The notes: generated by a model from the letters alone, not told the origin. A stretch of DNA of 54,823 nucleotides from Bacteroidales bacterium (GCA_016930375.1 JAFGGU010000007.1:1-54823), one strand, 5' to 3'. Shown: positions 42,677 through 52,831, counted from the stretch's first letter. Numbers and translations: made by a program.

Positions 42677-44464
42677 ATGGACAGGATCCGTAATTTTTGC
42701 ATCATAGCCCATATTGACCACGGTAAGAGCACCCTGGCGGATCGCCTTATTCAGATAACACATACCCTGGCTGACAGGGATTTCCAGGATCAGGTCCTCG
42801 ATAACATGGACCTGGAAAGGGAAAGGGGAATAACCATCAAGAGTCATGCGATTCAGATGGAATATGAATTCCAGGGCAACAATTACATATTAAACCTGAT
42901 TGATACTCCCGGGCATGTAGATTTTTCCTATGAAGTATCAAGAGCCATTGCTGCCTGTGAAGGCGCCCTCCTGGTAGTTGATGCCACGCAGGGCATACAA
43001 GCCCAGACCATATCGAACCTCTACCAGGCTGTTGACCATGCCCTCGAGATCATTCCTGTGCTTAATAAAATGGATATGCCCAGTGCCATGCCTGAGGAAG
43101 TGAAGGATCAGATCGTGGATCTTACCGGTTGCAAGCGCGAAGAGATCATAGAGGTTAGTGCAAAAACCGGGGCTGGTGTTGACAAAATCCTGGAAAGGAT
43201 AATCACGCAGATACCACCGCCCAAAGGTGACCCCGCGGCACCGCTGCAAGCACTGATCTTCGATTCGGTCTTCAATTCCTTCCGGGGTATATTTGCCTAT
43301 TTCAAGATCATGAACGGAACAATCCGAAAGGGCGATCATGTGAAGTTTGTGAACATGGGAAAGGATTACGGGGCCGATGAGATCGGGGTACTCAAACTAA
43401 AATTCGAATCGCGTCAGGAACTCAGTACCGGCGATGTGGGTTATATAATTTCCGGTATCAAATCGGCCAGGGATGTCAAAGTAGGAGACACCATCACCCA
43501 CTACGACAAGCCCTGTGATAAGGCCATCGATGGGTTCGTGGAAGTGAAGCCCATGGTGTTCGCCGGTATTTACCCGATTGATGCGGATGATTATGAAGAA
43601 TTGAGGGCCTCACTTGAAAAACTGCAGCTCAACGATGCTTCGCTTTCCTTCATTCCCGAATCCTCAGCTGCCCTTGGATTTGGTTTTCGTTGCGGGTTCC
43701 TGGGTCTGCTACACATGGAAATTGTGCAGGAACGTCTCGACAGGGAATTCGACATGGATGTAATTAACACGGTCCCCAACGTTTCATACCGGGTAATAAC
43801 CAATAAGGGTGAATCCATTGATGTGCACAATCCTTCCGGTTTGCCCGATCAAATCTATCTCGATGTGATCGAAGAACCCTATATTGAGGCTGAAATCATC
43901 TGCCAGGCTGATTATGTAGGTCCCGTGATGAAGCTTTGCATCGATAAACGCGGTGTACTGAAAAACCAGGTGTATCTTACAACGAACAGGATCGAACTCA
44001 GATTTGAAATGCCCCTGGCTGAAATTGTTTTTGATTTTTATGATAAACTGAAAAGCATTTCCAAAGGATATGCCTCCTTTGACTACCATTATACGGGTTA
44101 TAAGCCGGCCAATCTGGTCAAGCTTGATATCCTGCTGAACGGAGATATGGTGGATGCCTTATCATCCCTGATCCATCGCGACAATGCCTATTCATTCGGC
44201 CGCAGGATATGCGAAAAACTGCGTGAGTTGATCCCGCGACAGCAATTTGATATTGCCATTCAGGCAGCTATCGGTGCAAAAATAATTTCAAGGGAGACTG
44301 TAAAAGCACTCAGGAAAGACGTTACAGCGAAATGTTATGGTGGTGATATTACCAGAAAGCGGAAGTTGCTTGAGAAACAGAAGAAAGGAAAGAAAAGGAT
44401 GCGTCAGATCGGCAATGTTGAGGTGCCTCAGTCGGCCTTTCTGGCAGTACTGAAACTGGATTGA
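42677..44464 (+). CDS. lepA: Elongation factor 4 (LepA), ribosome-associated GTPase
   Basis: 595 residues, the standard LepA length. GTPase motifs: G1 AHIDHGKST (residues 10-18), G3 DTPGHVDF, G4 NKMD, G5 region SAKTGAG. Later domains show [33 protein letters not shown] and [19 protein letters not shown], both LepA hallmarks, and the C-terminal [16 protein letters not shown]. It binds ribosomes and can back-translocate tRNAs under stress. Good -7 box upstream. Its last codons lie in a 14-bp hairpin shared with the convergent gene. Confidence 0.97.
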   Translation: MDRIRNFCIIAHIDHGKSTLADRLIQITHTLADRDFQDQVLDNMDLERERGITIKSHAIQMEYEFQGNNYILNLIDTPGHVDFSYEVSRAIAACEGALLVVDATQGIQAQTISNLYQAVDHALEIIPVLNKMDMPSAMPEEVKDQIVDLTGCKREEIIEVSAKTGAGVDKILERIITQIPPPKGDPAAPLQALIFDSVFNSFRGIFAYFKIMNGTIRKGDHVKFVNMGKDYGADEIGVLKLKFESRQELSTGDVGYIISGIKSARDVKVGDTITHYDKPCDKAIDGFVEVKPMVFAGIYPIDADDYEELRASLEKLQLNDASLSFIPESSAALGFGFRCGFLGLLHMEIVQERLDREFDMDVINTVPNVSYRVITNKGESIDVHNPSGLPDQIYLDVIEEPYIEAEIICQADYVGPVMKLCIDKRGVLKNQVYLTTNRIELRFEMPLAEIVFDFYDKLKSISKGYASFDYHYTGYKPANLVKLDILLNGDMVDALSSLIHRDNAYSFGRRICEKLRELIPRQQFDIAIQAAIGAKIISRETVKALRKDVTAKCYGGDITRKRKLLEKQKKGKKRMRQIGNVEVPQSAFLAVLKLD

Positions 44465-44488
44465 CAAGATACCTTATCTTGTCAATCC
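44458..44488. terminator. 14-bp perfect hairpin over both stops of convergent genes
   Basis: GGATTGACAAGATA (44458-44471) pairs with TATCTTGTCAATCC (44475-44488) around CCT. The lepA stop (44462-44464) and the stop of the minus-strand gene (44474-44476) both lie inside it. There is no T-run on either side. Confidence 0.6.
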
Positions 44489-44971
44489 CAAACCGAATGC
44501 CATTTCAGATACCGGCAGGGTATAAACCCTGTTATCGACATATTCAATCCTGTCCCGGAGAACATCATTTTCCAGTGCTGACGGAGCGTGAAATTTGACG
44601 GCTTCCTCGCTTGCCAGGATCCTGTTCTCAAGCCTATCCATGGCAGCTGCAAGTTCATAGACCTCTGCATCTTCATTTACCATGGATGCCTCGTAAATGA
44701 TTGCTTCCTGAACGGCCAGTTCTAAGTTTTCAAGTCTGTCCTGCGCTGTTTGAACTGCATAGTTTTCTGCATCTTCGTTCACCATAGATGCCCTGTATTT
44801 CAGTGATTCTTCCATGGTCCTGTTCAGCGCATTGAGCCTGTCATAGGCTGCAAGGGTTTCAGTATCATTGCCCGGAAAAGCCTGGGCAGGCGATATGGCT
44901 GACATGAAGAAAATGGCCGAAGTGAGTAAACTCATTTTGGCAAGCCCGTCGATATTGGTTTTTGTTTTCAT
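44474..44971 (-). CDS. Exported protein with 34-residue repeats
   Basis: 165 residues. Signal peptide (SLLTSAIFFMSAISPAQAF, cleavage near AQAF) and then repeats of period 34: DRLNALNRTMEESLKYRASM..., DRLENLELAVQEAIIYEASM..., DRLENRILASEEAVKFHAPS..., with VNEDAExY in the first two. Repeats are helical and acidic, a coiled-coil or helical hairpin array. No family is recognised. The C-terminus (SEMAFGLGLTR) is short. Monocistronic, convergent with lepA. Confidence 0.65.
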   Translation of the reverse strand: MKTKTNIDGLAKMSLLTSAIFFMSAISPAQAFPGNDTETLAAYDRLNALNRTMEESLKYRASMVNEDAENYAVQTAQDRLENLELAVQEAIIYEASMVNEDAEVYELAAAMDRLENRILASEEAVKFHAPSALENDVLRDRIEYVDNRVYTLPVSEMAFGLGLTR

Positions 44972-45130
44972 GGTTGCTTATATTGGTTTATTAGTTGTCT
45001 TGTTTAAACATAGAAAACATGAACCATGCCAAACTCTATATCTGTCTATATATCTGTGTTTTAAATGATATTTAGGATTTATAAGTCTTGTATTATTTCG
45101 ATACAACATGTGTACGGTAACGGACGATCA

Positions 45131-45172
45131 CTTCGACTACACCTGCCTGCCGGCAGGCAGGCGTAGTCGAAG
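45131..45172. repeat. 42-bp near-perfect palindrome containing the 20-bp GGCAGG palindrome
   Basis: Arms of 21 bp with one mismatch, outer CTTCGACTAC and inner CCTGCCTGCCGGCAGGCAGG. The inner 20 bp occur again at 52759-52778. It lies 47 bp upstream of the -7 box of the following gene. Confidence 0.7.
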
Positions 45173-45195
45173 CCCATACTGCACTCGGGCAATTC

Positions 45196-45226
45196 TTGGA
45201 ATAATCCCTATTTATCATTATATTCG
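45196..45226 (+). promoter_or_regulatory. Promoter of the metallophosphoesterase gene
   Basis: TTG (45196-45198), a 20-nt spacer and TATATTCG (45219-45226, 7 of 8 with TAnnTTTG). It lies 20 bp before the ATG at 45246 and shows that the longer frame from 45108 is not used. Confidence 0.5.
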
Positions 45227-45245
45227 TTTACCAACTATCGATCCC

Positions 45246-47192
45246 ATGGATATCTCAAAAAGAATCCTCCTCGCATTCATCAGCACCTGTTTATTTACCG
45301 GTATACATTCCCAGACCTCCATTCATTTCAGGGACGGGGAGATCTACCTTTCATCTCCTTACCAGGGAGAGCTTTCCCTGCAGGAATTCACCCTGGAATG
45401 CTGGCTGATGCGAAACGGAGAAGGAATAAGCGTGCACACCGGACGGGGTGGCGTAGAGGCAATTCCAATCATCAGCAAAGGGGTGGAGAATCTGTCACGT
45501 GAATCCGGTTTGAATTACTTTCTGGGATTACGCCAGGAGGATGGCATATTGGTCTTTGACTTTGAATCATCCGGGTCAGCTGTCAACCCATACCGGAATC
45601 ACCCTGTTGCCGGTTATCATCCGCTGGAAAACAACCGGTGGTATCATGTATCAGCCACCTATGATAAAAAAACACTCAGAATATTTCTCGACGGTAAACC
45701 TGAAACTGAAATGGAAATAGGCGCCCTACCCTCTTTTGAGGATACCAGTGCATTGGTTATAGGAGGTATGGCGGGTTCCCCGGGTCAGTTTGACGGTGAG
45801 TTTGCCGGAAAGCTGGATGAGTTGAGGATCTGGAATTATGCCAGAACACAGCAGCAGATCGTTGAAAACATGAACAGGGAAATACCTGCCAGTGAAACAG
45901 GTTTGATAATCCGTGCAGGTTTTAATGAGGGAACCGGTACCATGATATCCTGCTCCGGGGCGATTCCCCATCTGAACTGGTCGGGATCAGGGGGAAGCTG
46001 GGCTGAAAACGCTCCCTTCGATGCCGAATTGCAGCCCGCAAACGAAGATACATTTCTGTTCAGCATTGGACTCATAGCCGATCCGCAATACTGCGATTGT
46101 GATCCCGACGGCGCAAAAATATTCCGGAGTGCACTCCATAAACTTCCTGTGGCGATCGATTCCATGAATAAATTCCAGGTTGATTTTGTCATGAACCTGG
46201 GTGATATGATTGACCGGAATTATGCTAACTATGATTCCGTTTACCAGTTTTACCAGGATCTCAGGATGCCGTGGCACAATGTTCTTGGCAATCATGAATT
46301 TGAAGAAATTCCTGATTCAATGATGTCATCGATTTTACAGCGCAATGGCATGCCCGATTATTACTACGGATTCAATTATAAGAACTGGCGATTCCTGATG
46401 CTCGACGGGACTGAACTTGCCGCCTATACGCGCTACCTCCATCCGGACCTTGCCGGGGAGGGCGACAGCCTTTTCCAGGAGGTACAGGACAAGGTCAATA
46501 ATCGTGAATCGAACGGTGGGATCGGGAGAGATCAAAGAAAATGGATCAGAGACCAGCTGCTTTCAGCGTACAATGCAAAACAGCATGTCATCCTTTTTTG
46601 CCATTTTCCGCTTTATCCCGATACGATTTACCTGAACTTATGGAACAATGAAGAGATCATGGCATTGATTGAGGAGTATCCCCATGTGGTAGCATACATT
46701 AACGGGCATTACCATTATGGCAACTACGGATTCAGGAACGGGATCCATTACATCGACCAGGCAGGCATGCTTCTTACCCAGGAATTCAATTCTTTTTCCG
46801 TGCTCGAAGTGCATACCGGAAAACTGGTGTTCAGAGGATATGGTTTAAATCCCGACAGGGTACTTACCTGGGATAATCCTTTTCAAACGGCAAGCCGGCT
46901 GGGGACTTCCGGCTTGCAGGCCGGGAATGTACCTGCACTATATCCGAATCCCGTGTCCGGTAACCTGTTTATTCGCCTGGATGATCCCGTGGCGGATAAA
47001 TCCGTGGCTCTGATCATAACGGATCTGAACGGGAGGATGCTGAAAATAATCGATCAGTATTCCGTGAATCACCAAGCGGGAATTATTGAGGTAAAGCTAA
47101 AAACAGGAATCCCCGCAGGGATTTACCTTATCAGGATATTGAGGCCTTCGCAAAAGGATATCGTGGGGAAAATTATAGTTTCACCACTTTAA
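45246..47192 (+). CDS. LamG + metallophosphoesterase protein with T9SS sorting domain
   Basis: 648 residues from ATG 45246 ([23 protein letters not shown], signal peptide). An N-terminal LamG/concanavalin-like domain (about 25-250) carries [21 protein letters not shown] and [18 protein letters not shown]. Then a calcineurin-like phosphoesterase: [51 protein letters not shown], all expected metal motifs. The C-terminal 75 residues ([15 protein letters not shown] ... GKIIVSPL) are a T9SS type A sorting domain. It should be a surface phosphatase or phosphodiesterase held near glycans. Its 3' end overlaps aspS by 20 bp. Confidence 0.9.
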   Translation: MDISKRILLAFISTCLFTGIHSQTSIHFRDGEIYLSSPYQGELSLQEFTLECWLMRNGEGISVHTGRGGVEAIPIISKGVENLSRESGLNYFLGLRQEDGILVFDFESSGSAVNPYRNHPVAGYHPLENNRWYHVSATYDKKTLRIFLDGKPETEMEIGALPSFEDTSALVIGGMAGSPGQFDGEFAGKLDELRIWNYARTQQQIVENMNREIPASETGLIIRAGFNEGTGTMISCSGAIPHLNWSGSGGSWAENAPFDAELQPANEDTFLFSIGLIADPQYCDCDPDGAKIFRSALHKLPVAIDSMNKFQVDFVMNLGDMIDRNYANYDSVYQFYQDLRMPWHNVLGNHEFEEIPDSMMSSILQRNGMPDYYYGFNYKNWRFLMLDGTELAAYTRYLHPDLAGEGDSLFQEVQDKVNNRESNGGIGRDQRKWIRDQLLSAYNAKQHVILFCHFPLYPDTIYLNLWNNEEIMALIEEYPHVVAYINGHYHYGNYGFRNGIHYIDQAGMLLTQEFNSFSVLEVHTGKLVFRGYGLNPDRVLTWDNPFQTASRLGTSGLQAGNVPALYPNPVSGNLFIRLDDPVADKSVALIITDLNGRMLKIIDQYSVNHQAGIIEVKLKTGIPAGIYLIRILRPSQKDIVGKIIVSPL

Positions 47193-48924
47193 TCGACAAC
47201 TCTTTCAACTGTTCTTCTGAAATCTCAGCCGGACAATCCGCCATCACATCACGTCCGGCGTTGTTCTTCGGAAAGGCAATCACATCGCGGATGGAATCTT
47301 CACCGGCAAAGATGGATACGAGCCTGTCGAGACCAAAAGCTATGCCACCATGCGGAGGTGCGCCATAGCGGAAGGCATCCATCAGGAATCCAAACTGGCG
47401 TTTAGCTTCTTCATCGGTAAAACCAAGCGTTTTAAACATTTTCTTTTGCAACTGTTCTTCGAAAATCCGAATGGAACCACCCCCGACTTCCGCGCCGTTG
47501 ATCACACAATCATAAGCATTGGCCCGGATGCGTGCAGGATCGGATTCAATATATTGCACATCCTCGGGTTTCGGTGAGGTAAACGGATGATGCATCGCAT
47601 AAAATCGCTTCGTTTCCTCGTCCCATTCGAACAAGGGGAAATCAACAACCCACAGGGGCCTGAACACATTCTTTTTTCGAAGGCCCAAACGGTTGCCCAT
47701 TTCAAGCCGCAATTCACTCATGGCTTTCAGCGTGGGAATCTTGTCCCCTGCCATGACAAACACCAGGTCACCTGCCGTTGCCCCTGCCACTGCTGCTATT
47801 GCCAACAGGTCTTCCGGGGTGTAAAACTTATCCATCGATGATTTAACCGAACCGTCAGTCCCCATCCGGATATAAATCAACCCCTTTCCTCCGACCTGTG
47901 GCTTCTTCACGAAATCCGTGAGTTCGTCGATTTGTTTTCGCGTATACTCTGTGCATCCGGGAGCTACGATAGCCCCGATGTATGCTGCACTGTCCAGCAC
48001 TGAAAATCCCTTCCCTTTGGCACTTCCTGTAAGGTCAACGAATTCCATCCCAAAACGCAGGTCAGGCTTGTCATTCCCGTACTTCTCCAGAGCCTTTGCA
48101 TAAGTTAACCTGGGAAATGCGGAACTGAATTCAATGCCCTTGATGGCCTTGAAAAGATGTTTTACCATGCCTTCGAACATGACCAGGATATCTTCCTGGT
48201 GCACGAATGCCATTTCGCAATCGATCTGGGTGAACTCAGGTTGCCGGTCGGCCCGTAGGTCCTCATCCCTGAAACATTTGACAATCTGCATATACCGGTC
48301 ATATCCTGCCACCATAAGCAATTGCTTGAAAGTCTGCGGCGACTGCGGTAGTGCATAAAACTGACCGGCATTTACCCTCGAAGGGACTACAAAGTCCCGG
48401 GCTCCTTCCGGAGTGCTTTTTATCAGCACCGGCGTCTCCACCTCAATGAATTCCTGACTGTTCAAGTAGGAACGGGTTTCGTAAGCCATCTGGTGCCTGA
48501 GGAGTAAATTGTTCTTCAAAGGATTTCTGCGCAAATCGAGGTAACGGTATTTCATTCTCAACTCGTCTCCGCCGTCAGACTCATCCTCGATGGTGAACGG
48601 CGGTGTGACAGATGAATTCAGAATGCTGAAACGTTTAACCTGGATCTCAATGTCGCCTGTTGGCATTTTGGGATTCTTATTGCTCCGCTCTGCTACCATC
48701 CCTTCAGCCTGGATGACGCATTCTCTTCCCAGTTTTCGGACTTCCTGGCACAATGAGGCATCGGTATCCATGTTAAAAACCAGCTGGGTTAAGCCGTATC
48801 TGTCACGGAGATCAACGAAAGTCATTCCGCCCAGATCCCGCGAACGCTGGATCCAGCCACTCAATGTAACTTTCTTTTGCTTGTCGCTCAGGCGCAATTC
48901 TCCGCAGGTATGTGTTCTGTACAT
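47173..48924 (-). CDS. aspS: Aspartyl-tRNA synthetase
   Basis: 583 residues from ATG 48924 ([11 protein letters not shown], the usual family start; the frame runs to 48969 but the extra 15 residues do not fit). Class II synthetase: OB-fold anticodon domain (about 1-110), motif 2 [21 protein letters not shown], bacterial GAD insertion, motif 3 [28 protein letters not shown]. Charges tRNA-Asp in the cytoplasm. Divergent from tadA with about 55 bp between start codons; -7-like TATTTTCG lies in that gap on the minus strand. Confidence 0.97.
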   Translation of the reverse strand: MYRTHTCGELRLSDKQKKVTLSGWIQRSRDLGGMTFVDLRDRYGLTQLVFNMDTDASLCQEVRKLGRECVIQAEGMVAERSNKNPKMPTGDIEIQVKRFSILNSSVTPPFTIEDESDGGDELRMKYRYLDLRRNPLKNNLLLRHQMAYETRSYLNSQEFIEVETPVLIKSTPEGARDFVVPSRVNAGQFYALPQSPQTFKQLLMVAGYDRYMQIVKCFRDEDLRADRQPEFTQIDCEMAFVHQEDILVMFEGMVKHLFKAIKGIEFSSAFPRLTYAKALEKYGNDKPDLRFGMEFVDLTGSAKGKGFSVLDSAAYIGAIVAPGCTEYTRKQIDELTDFVKKPQVGGKGLIYIRMGTDGSVKSSMDKFYTPEDLLAIAAVAGATAGDLVFVMAGDKIPTLKAMSELRLEMGNRLGLRKKNVFRPLWVVDFPLFEWDEETKRFYAMHHPFTSPKPEDVQYIESDPARIRANAYDCVINGAEVGGGSIRIFEEQLQKKMFKTLGFTDEEAKRQFGFLMDAFRYGAPPHGGIAFGLDRLVSIFAGEDSIRDVIAFPKNNAGRDVMADCPAEISEEQLKELSIKVVKL

Positions 48925-48980
48925 GGAATTAATAGGTTGATACGGTTGCGAAAATAGGAATTTAATCACAATATTTGTCT

Positions 48981-49430
48981 ATGGAACTATATACAGACGA
49001 GTATTTCATGAAAGAAGCGCTGAAAGAAGCGCAAAGGGCCTTTGAGAAGGATGAGGTACCCGTGGGGGCAGTCATTGTCTGGAACAACCGCATCATTGCC
49101 CGGGCACACAATCTCACTGAAACATTGAACGATCCTACAGCGCATGCCGAAATGCAGGCTTTTACCGCAGCCACCAATACCATTGGCGGAAAGTACCTCA
49201 ACGATTGTACCCTGTATGTCACCCTTGAACCCTGCGTAATGTGCGCAGGGGCTTCATTCTGGACCCAACTGGCCAAAATAGTCTATGGCGCCGGTGATGA
49301 AAAAAGGGGTTATACCCTCATCAGGCAAAACCTGCTTCACCCCAAAACTGTTGTGCAGGGAGGGATCATGAAGGAGGAATGCAGCAGGCTGTTAAAATCA
49401 TTTTTTGAAAGAAAGCGACAGATCCTGTAA
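48981..49430 (+). CDS. tadA: tRNA-specific adenosine deaminase
   Basis: 149 residues from ATG 48981 (an in-frame TTG lies at 48975). Zinc deaminase: PTAHAEMQA with His55 and Glu57, and TLEPCVMCAGA with Cys85 and Cys88. VPVGAVIV and the C-terminal ERKRQ also fit. It converts the wobble A34 of tRNA-Arg(ACG) to inosine and is essential in most bacteria. The 3' end overlaps the convergent DUF1080 gene by 33 bp. Confidence 0.93.
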   Translation: MELYTDEYFMKEALKEAQRAFEKDEVPVGAVIVWNNRIIARAHNLTETLNDPTAHAEMQAFTAATNTIGGKYLNDCTLYVTLEPCVMCAGASFWTQLAKIVYGAGDEKRGYTLIRQNLLHPKTVVQGGIMKEECSRLLKSFFERKRQIL

Positions 49431-50183
49431 CTCGACCTTGCGAAATTCCACATTATGACTTTCAGCCTGAAGCGCAATATAACCATCCTTTAAGGGTGTC
49501 CCGTCAGGAATGCTGAACCCCTCAGGTTTCATTTCCGGTCCGATCCGCAGATGGGTATAGGTAAGAACCGTATCACCCCCAATCACATGGTGGATAATGC
49601 TGTCTCCGAGAACAGTTATTTCAGCAGTGACCCATTGATCTCCATGATAGGTTTTGGAGCTGGAATTCGTGCAATGACCCTCTACCATTTGTCCGTTAAA
49701 ATCAATATCCGTGCCCGGAGTACAAACATTTAATGTTGATCTCTCCCCTTCACCCAGGCCTCCCAGGAATTGCGCTTCAATGCTGACGGGAAAATCCTGT
49801 TCAAGCGTCATGCTTTCGGCAGATTGCGAATGCAGCATCACACCGCTGTTGCGTATGGCCCAACCGGGTCCGCCCGGCCGTTGCTCACCAACAAACCTGT
49901 ATTCAATACGCAAACGATAGTGCGAGAAAGGCTGTTTGTAAAAAATATGCCCAAACTCCCCCCTGAAGCTGTCCAGATTATTGTAGGAAACTTTCAGAAT
50001 ACTGTCCTCAACACTGAAAATTCCTTTGTAATTTTCATTTAACGGGTATCCGGTGATCTTCAGATCCCAGCCGGTCAGATCCGTACCGTTGAACAGCCGG
50101 ATCCAATTTGTCTCGGCAACTTCCTTCGGGGAGCCGCATGACCAGATGAGCATGCAGGTAAGCGCAATCCATACAGTTCTCAT
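49398..50183 (-). CDS. Lipoprotein with DUF1080 (3-keto-disaccharide hydrolase-like) domain
   Basis: 261 residues. Lipobox IWSC (Cys16). DUF1080 concanavalin-like lectin fold: WIRLFNGTDLTGWDLKITGYPL at the start, SHYRLRIEYRF, WAIRNSGVMLHSQSAESM, EAQFLGG, GQWVTAEI-like DQWVTAEITVLGDSIIHHVIGGDTVL, and the closing DGYIALQAESHNVEFRKVELQDL. This family has lately been linked to 3-keto-glycoside hydrolysis; that is family knowledge, not shown here. Convergent with tadA. Confidence 0.88.
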   Translation of the reverse strand: MRTVWIALTCMLIWSCGSPKEVAETNWIRLFNGTDLTGWDLKITGYPLNENYKGIFSVEDSILKVSYNNLDSFRGEFGHIFYKQPFSHYRLRIEYRFVGEQRPGGPGWAIRNSGVMLHSQSAESMTLEQDFPVSIEAQFLGGLGEGERSTLNVCTPGTDIDFNGQMVEGHCTNSSSKTYHGDQWVTAEITVLGDSIIHHVIGGDTVLTYTHLRIGPEMKPEGFSIPDGTPLKDGYIALQAESHNVEFRKVELQDLSLSFKK

Positions 50184-50264
50184 ATTCGGTATATTTTATT
50201 ACCTAAAAATACGAAAACTATACCAACTACTCAAATTTGCAGAGTATTCTTTGGAAATTCCTAA

Positions 50265-50891
50265 TCAGAATGCAAATCCAAACGTGAATCCAAACGCCAC
50301 ATTGGGTGTTACCCTGTTGCCGTAGTCGAAATCAAAGGAAGAATCTTCCGGAAGGTCATAATCACGTAACTTGAATCCCAGTCCGGTATACACGTTAAGC
50401 GTGAATCCGCCCGGCGTAATTAACTGGTACCCGAATAATACATTGGCGTTCAGTTTTGCAGCGGTGAATTCATCATCAGAATTGTCCCTGTTTGCGATCC
50501 GCGCTTTCGCATAAGAAATATGAGGTCCCACATAAAATCCTTCCGGTGCCAGCTGATCCCTGGTAAGGAAGAACTTATACATCACCTGCGCTCTGAAGCC
50601 GTGTGTATTCACCCCGTCGATGGTATCCCCTTCCGATAGTTCATCCAGGTTCAGGAAGAGGCTGGGTCCCAGAAAACTTAGCCCGGTTTCAATGGACTGA
50701 TGTTTCGTGGTTCTGGCCTCAAACATGACCTTGTATTCCCCGGTAACGGGAATAAATAGAACCCAGATAGGGCCGCCCATTGCGGCCAACGGATTGGTTT
50801 TCAGGGTGAACCTGAATTCCTTGTCCTGGGCCTTACCTGACTGCCCTAAAACAAAGACCAGCATTAATGCGATAACTGCGATTCGTTTCAT
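50265..50891 (-). CDS. Outer membrane beta-barrel protein (DUF3575-like)
   Basis: 208 residues. Signal peptide ending GKAQD; strands FRFTLKTNPLAAMGGPIWVLFIPVTGEYKVMFE, SIETGLSFLG, FRAQVMYKFFL, FYVGPHISYAKARI, LNANVLFGYQLI, FTLNVYTGLGFKLR and C-terminal TPNVAFGFTFGFAF. The opening KTNPLAAMGGP and terminal phenylalanine fit DUF3575-type barrels. Role unknown; no operon partner. Confidence 0.75.
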   Translation of the reverse strand: MKRIAVIALMLVFVLGQSGKAQDKEFRFTLKTNPLAAMGGPIWVLFIPVTGEYKVMFEARTTKHQSIETGLSFLGPSLFLNLDELSEGDTIDGVNTHGFRAQVMYKFFLTRDQLAPEGFYVGPHISYAKARIANRDNSDDEFTAAKLNANVLFGYQLITPGGFTLNVYTGLGFKLRDYDLPEDSSFDFDYGNRVTPNVAFGFTFGFAF

Positions 50892-51029
50892 GGTGGATGG
50901 TTTATTAGCGAAATTTATTGCAGCAAATCAAATTACTTTAATATACGATTGTTCTGATTTTCTGTTTCATCGCATATTATGTTTGTGCATTCTTAATTAA
51001 ATTTTAACTTTGATCAAGCTTTGCCTGTC

Positions 51030-51515
51030 ATGATCATCGATATAAAAAGAACCATAATCCGTAAGAACCTGAGCAGTTTCATCACCATAATCATTGTGGC
51101 GTTAGTTATTATTGCACTCCTGATGCTGCCGGTCGGTGATATCTTCAAGGGCATAAAAAACAGCCTTCTGGCTCTCTTTGTTGGTATAGCCTATGTGATT
51201 CTGAACATCTACAACTCCTTCAGAAATTACCATTACATCTATTACAATGATGAATCCGATAAAATAGTATTGCGCTTCTTCTCTCCCAATATCTTCACTT
51301 CAAAAAAGAATTCCATCGAAATCCCGAAAAAAGATTTTGCCGGTTATGACATAAAATCCTTTTTCATGAGATACCGGGAAAGTATCACTCTTTTAAGGCG
51401 AACCGGCATGGGCATTGCCAAGTATCCGCCCGTTTCCATAACGGCACTTACCGCACACGAGCGGGATATGCTATTGCATGCGCTGGGGGAGTGGAAGAGG
51501 AAAATTGAGAAATAA
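51030..51515 (+). CDS. Small membrane protein with two helices, unknown function
   Basis: 161 residues from ATG 51030 (a TTG at 51021 is in frame). Two membrane helices (about 14-34 and 44-62) are followed by a strand-rich cytoplasmic domain of about 95 residues (YIYYNDESDKIVLRFFSPNIFTSKKNSIEIPKKDFAGYDI ... ITALTAHERDMLLHALGEW). The layout resembles PH-like membrane proteins of Bacteroidota, but no named family is recognised. Confidence 0.7.
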   Translation: MIIDIKRTIIRKNLSSFITIIIVALVIIALLMLPVGDIFKGIKNSLLALFVGIAYVILNIYNSFRNYHYIYYNDESDKIVLRFFSPNIFTSKKNSIEIPKKDFAGYDIKSFFMRYRESITLLRRTGMGIAKYPPVSITALTAHERDMLLHALGEWKRKIEK

Positions 51516-51566
51516 GTTGTGGTTGTTGTGATTGTTGTAGGTTGTAAGTTATAAGTTAGTTATTGG
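51516..51566. repeat. Left flank of dprA: GTTGTGGTTGTTGTGATTGTTG repeat tract (inverted)
   Basis: TTGTGGTTGTTGTGATTGTTG units followed by GTAAGTTATAAGTTAGTTATTGG lie between the membrane-protein gene and dprA. Their reverse complement resembles the tract at 52701-52816, so dprA is bracketed by inverted repeats. Confidence 0.6.
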
Positions 51567-52700
51567 ATGTCAGAAAAAAGTTACATTGCGGAAGACATCC
51601 GCTTCAAAATCGGCATTGGCCTTATTCCTAAAATTGGTCCGGTTCTCACCAGGCGTTTGATAGCCTATTGTGGCAGCGCCGAAGGCGTTTTCAGGGAAAA
51701 GCGGGCCCGATTGGCCAAAATCCCGGGCATTGGCTCGCGTTTGGCAGATCATATTGCCAGTCATAAAAACCTGTCTGCTGCAGATTCCGAAATTGAATTC
51801 ATCACACAACAGGGTATTACCGTGCTGTTTTACCTGGATGAGATTTACCCCGACCGGCTGCGGCAGTGCGAAGATGCCCCGGTGCTTCTTTATATGAAGG
51901 GTAAAACCGAACTGAACCGGAAAAAGGTGATCAGCATTGTGGGAACGCGTAATCCTACCGATTACGGTCGAAACAATACCCGGGAGATCGTTGAAAGCCT
52001 TGCAGCCGGTTATCCGGATATCCTCATCGTAAGTGGCCTTGCCTACGGAATCGATATTTGCGCGCATAAAGCAGCCCTTAAGAATAACCTGGAGACCGTG
52101 GGTGTTTTAGGTCACGGATTAAGTTTTCTGTATCCGTCAGCACATCGTGAGGTGGCAGGAAAGATGATCGGGAATGGAGCGCTCATCACAGAATTCAGGC
52201 ACGATGAAAAACCGGAGTCTCCCAATTTTGTGAAACGAAACAGGATCATTGCCGGACTTGCCGATGCCACCCTGGTCATGGAATCAGGCGAACAGGGCGG
52301 CGCACTGATCACGGCTGACATCGCCAATTCATACAACCGCGATGTGTTTGCTTTTCCCGGGCGCATCAGCGATAAATACTCCGTGGGTTGCAACAGGCTA
52401 ATCAAGACCAACCGGGCAGCCCTGTTAGAAACTGTTGCAGATCTGGAATACCTCATGGGATGGCAGAAAGATGGGAAATCGACGGATGCCGTTCAGAAAG
52501 ATCTTTTCGTTGAACTGACTTCTGAAGAACAGACCCTTACAGGACTTCTTCAGAAGGAAAACAGTCTGACCATCGACCAGATCAGCCTTTATGGCAATAT
52601 GCCTGTCAGTAAAATTTCAGGTATTCTTTTGAATCTCGAATTCAAAGGTTTGGTGAAGTGTTTGCCGGGTAAAGTCTATCAATTATCAACTAAAAACTAA
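51567..52700 (+). CDS. dprA: DNA-processing protein DprA (Smf)
   Basis: 377 residues. An N-terminal helix-hairpin-helix/SAM-like part (IPKIGPVLTRRLIAYCG, IPGIGSRLADHI), then the DprA Rossmann domain (about 105-300): ISIVGTRNPTDYGRNNT, ILIVSGLAYGIDICAHKAAL, TVGVLGHGLSFLYPSAHREV, NFVKRNRIIAGLADATLVMESGEQGGALITADIA, FAFPGRISDKYSVGCNRLIKTNRA. The C-terminal winged helix follows (about 320-373). It loads RecA on incoming single-stranded DNA. GHGL replaces the more usual GCGL. Bracketed by repeat tracts. Confidence 0.93.
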   Translation: MSEKSYIAEDIRFKIGIGLIPKIGPVLTRRLIAYCGSAEGVFREKRARLAKIPGIGSRLADHIASHKNLSAADSEIEFITQQGITVLFYLDEIYPDRLRQCEDAPVLLYMKGKTELNRKKVISIVGTRNPTDYGRNNTREIVESLAAGYPDILIVSGLAYGIDICAHKAALKNNLETVGVLGHGLSFLYPSAHREVAGKMIGNGALITEFRHDEKPESPNFVKRNRIIAGLADATLVMESGEQGGALITADIANSYNRDVFAFPGRISDKYSVGCNRLIKTNRAALLETVADLEYLMGWQKDGKSTDAVQKDLFVELTSEEQTLTGLLQKENSLTIDQISLYGNMPVSKISGILLNLEFKGLVKCLPGKVYQLSTKN

Positions 52701-52816
52701 TAACGAATAACTATAAGTACACAACCCACAACCATCACAACCATCACAACCATCACAACCTGCCTGCCGGCAGGCAGGCAACCACAACAATCACAACAAT
52801 CACAACAATCACAACA
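52701..52816. repeat. Right flank of dprA: 9-bp tandem repeats around a 20-bp palindrome
   Basis: CAACCATCA-type units (about 52729-52758), the palindrome CCTGCCTGCCGGCAGGCAGG (52759-52778) and CAACAATCA-type units (about 52780-52815). The 5' part (ACGAATAACTATAAGTAC) mirrors the left flank at 51541-51566 in inverse orientation. Confidence 0.65.
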
Positions 52817-52831
52817 TTTCCCCTTTCCTGC

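Noticed and set aside
45108..45245. Upstream extension of the metallophosphoesterase gene
   Set aside because: It runs through the 42-bp palindrome and the promoter; the signal peptide begins at 45246.
52720..52816. Short repeated units resembling a CRISPR array
   Set aside because: Units are only 9 bp, contiguous without spacers, and no cas genes are present. They are simple tandem repeats.
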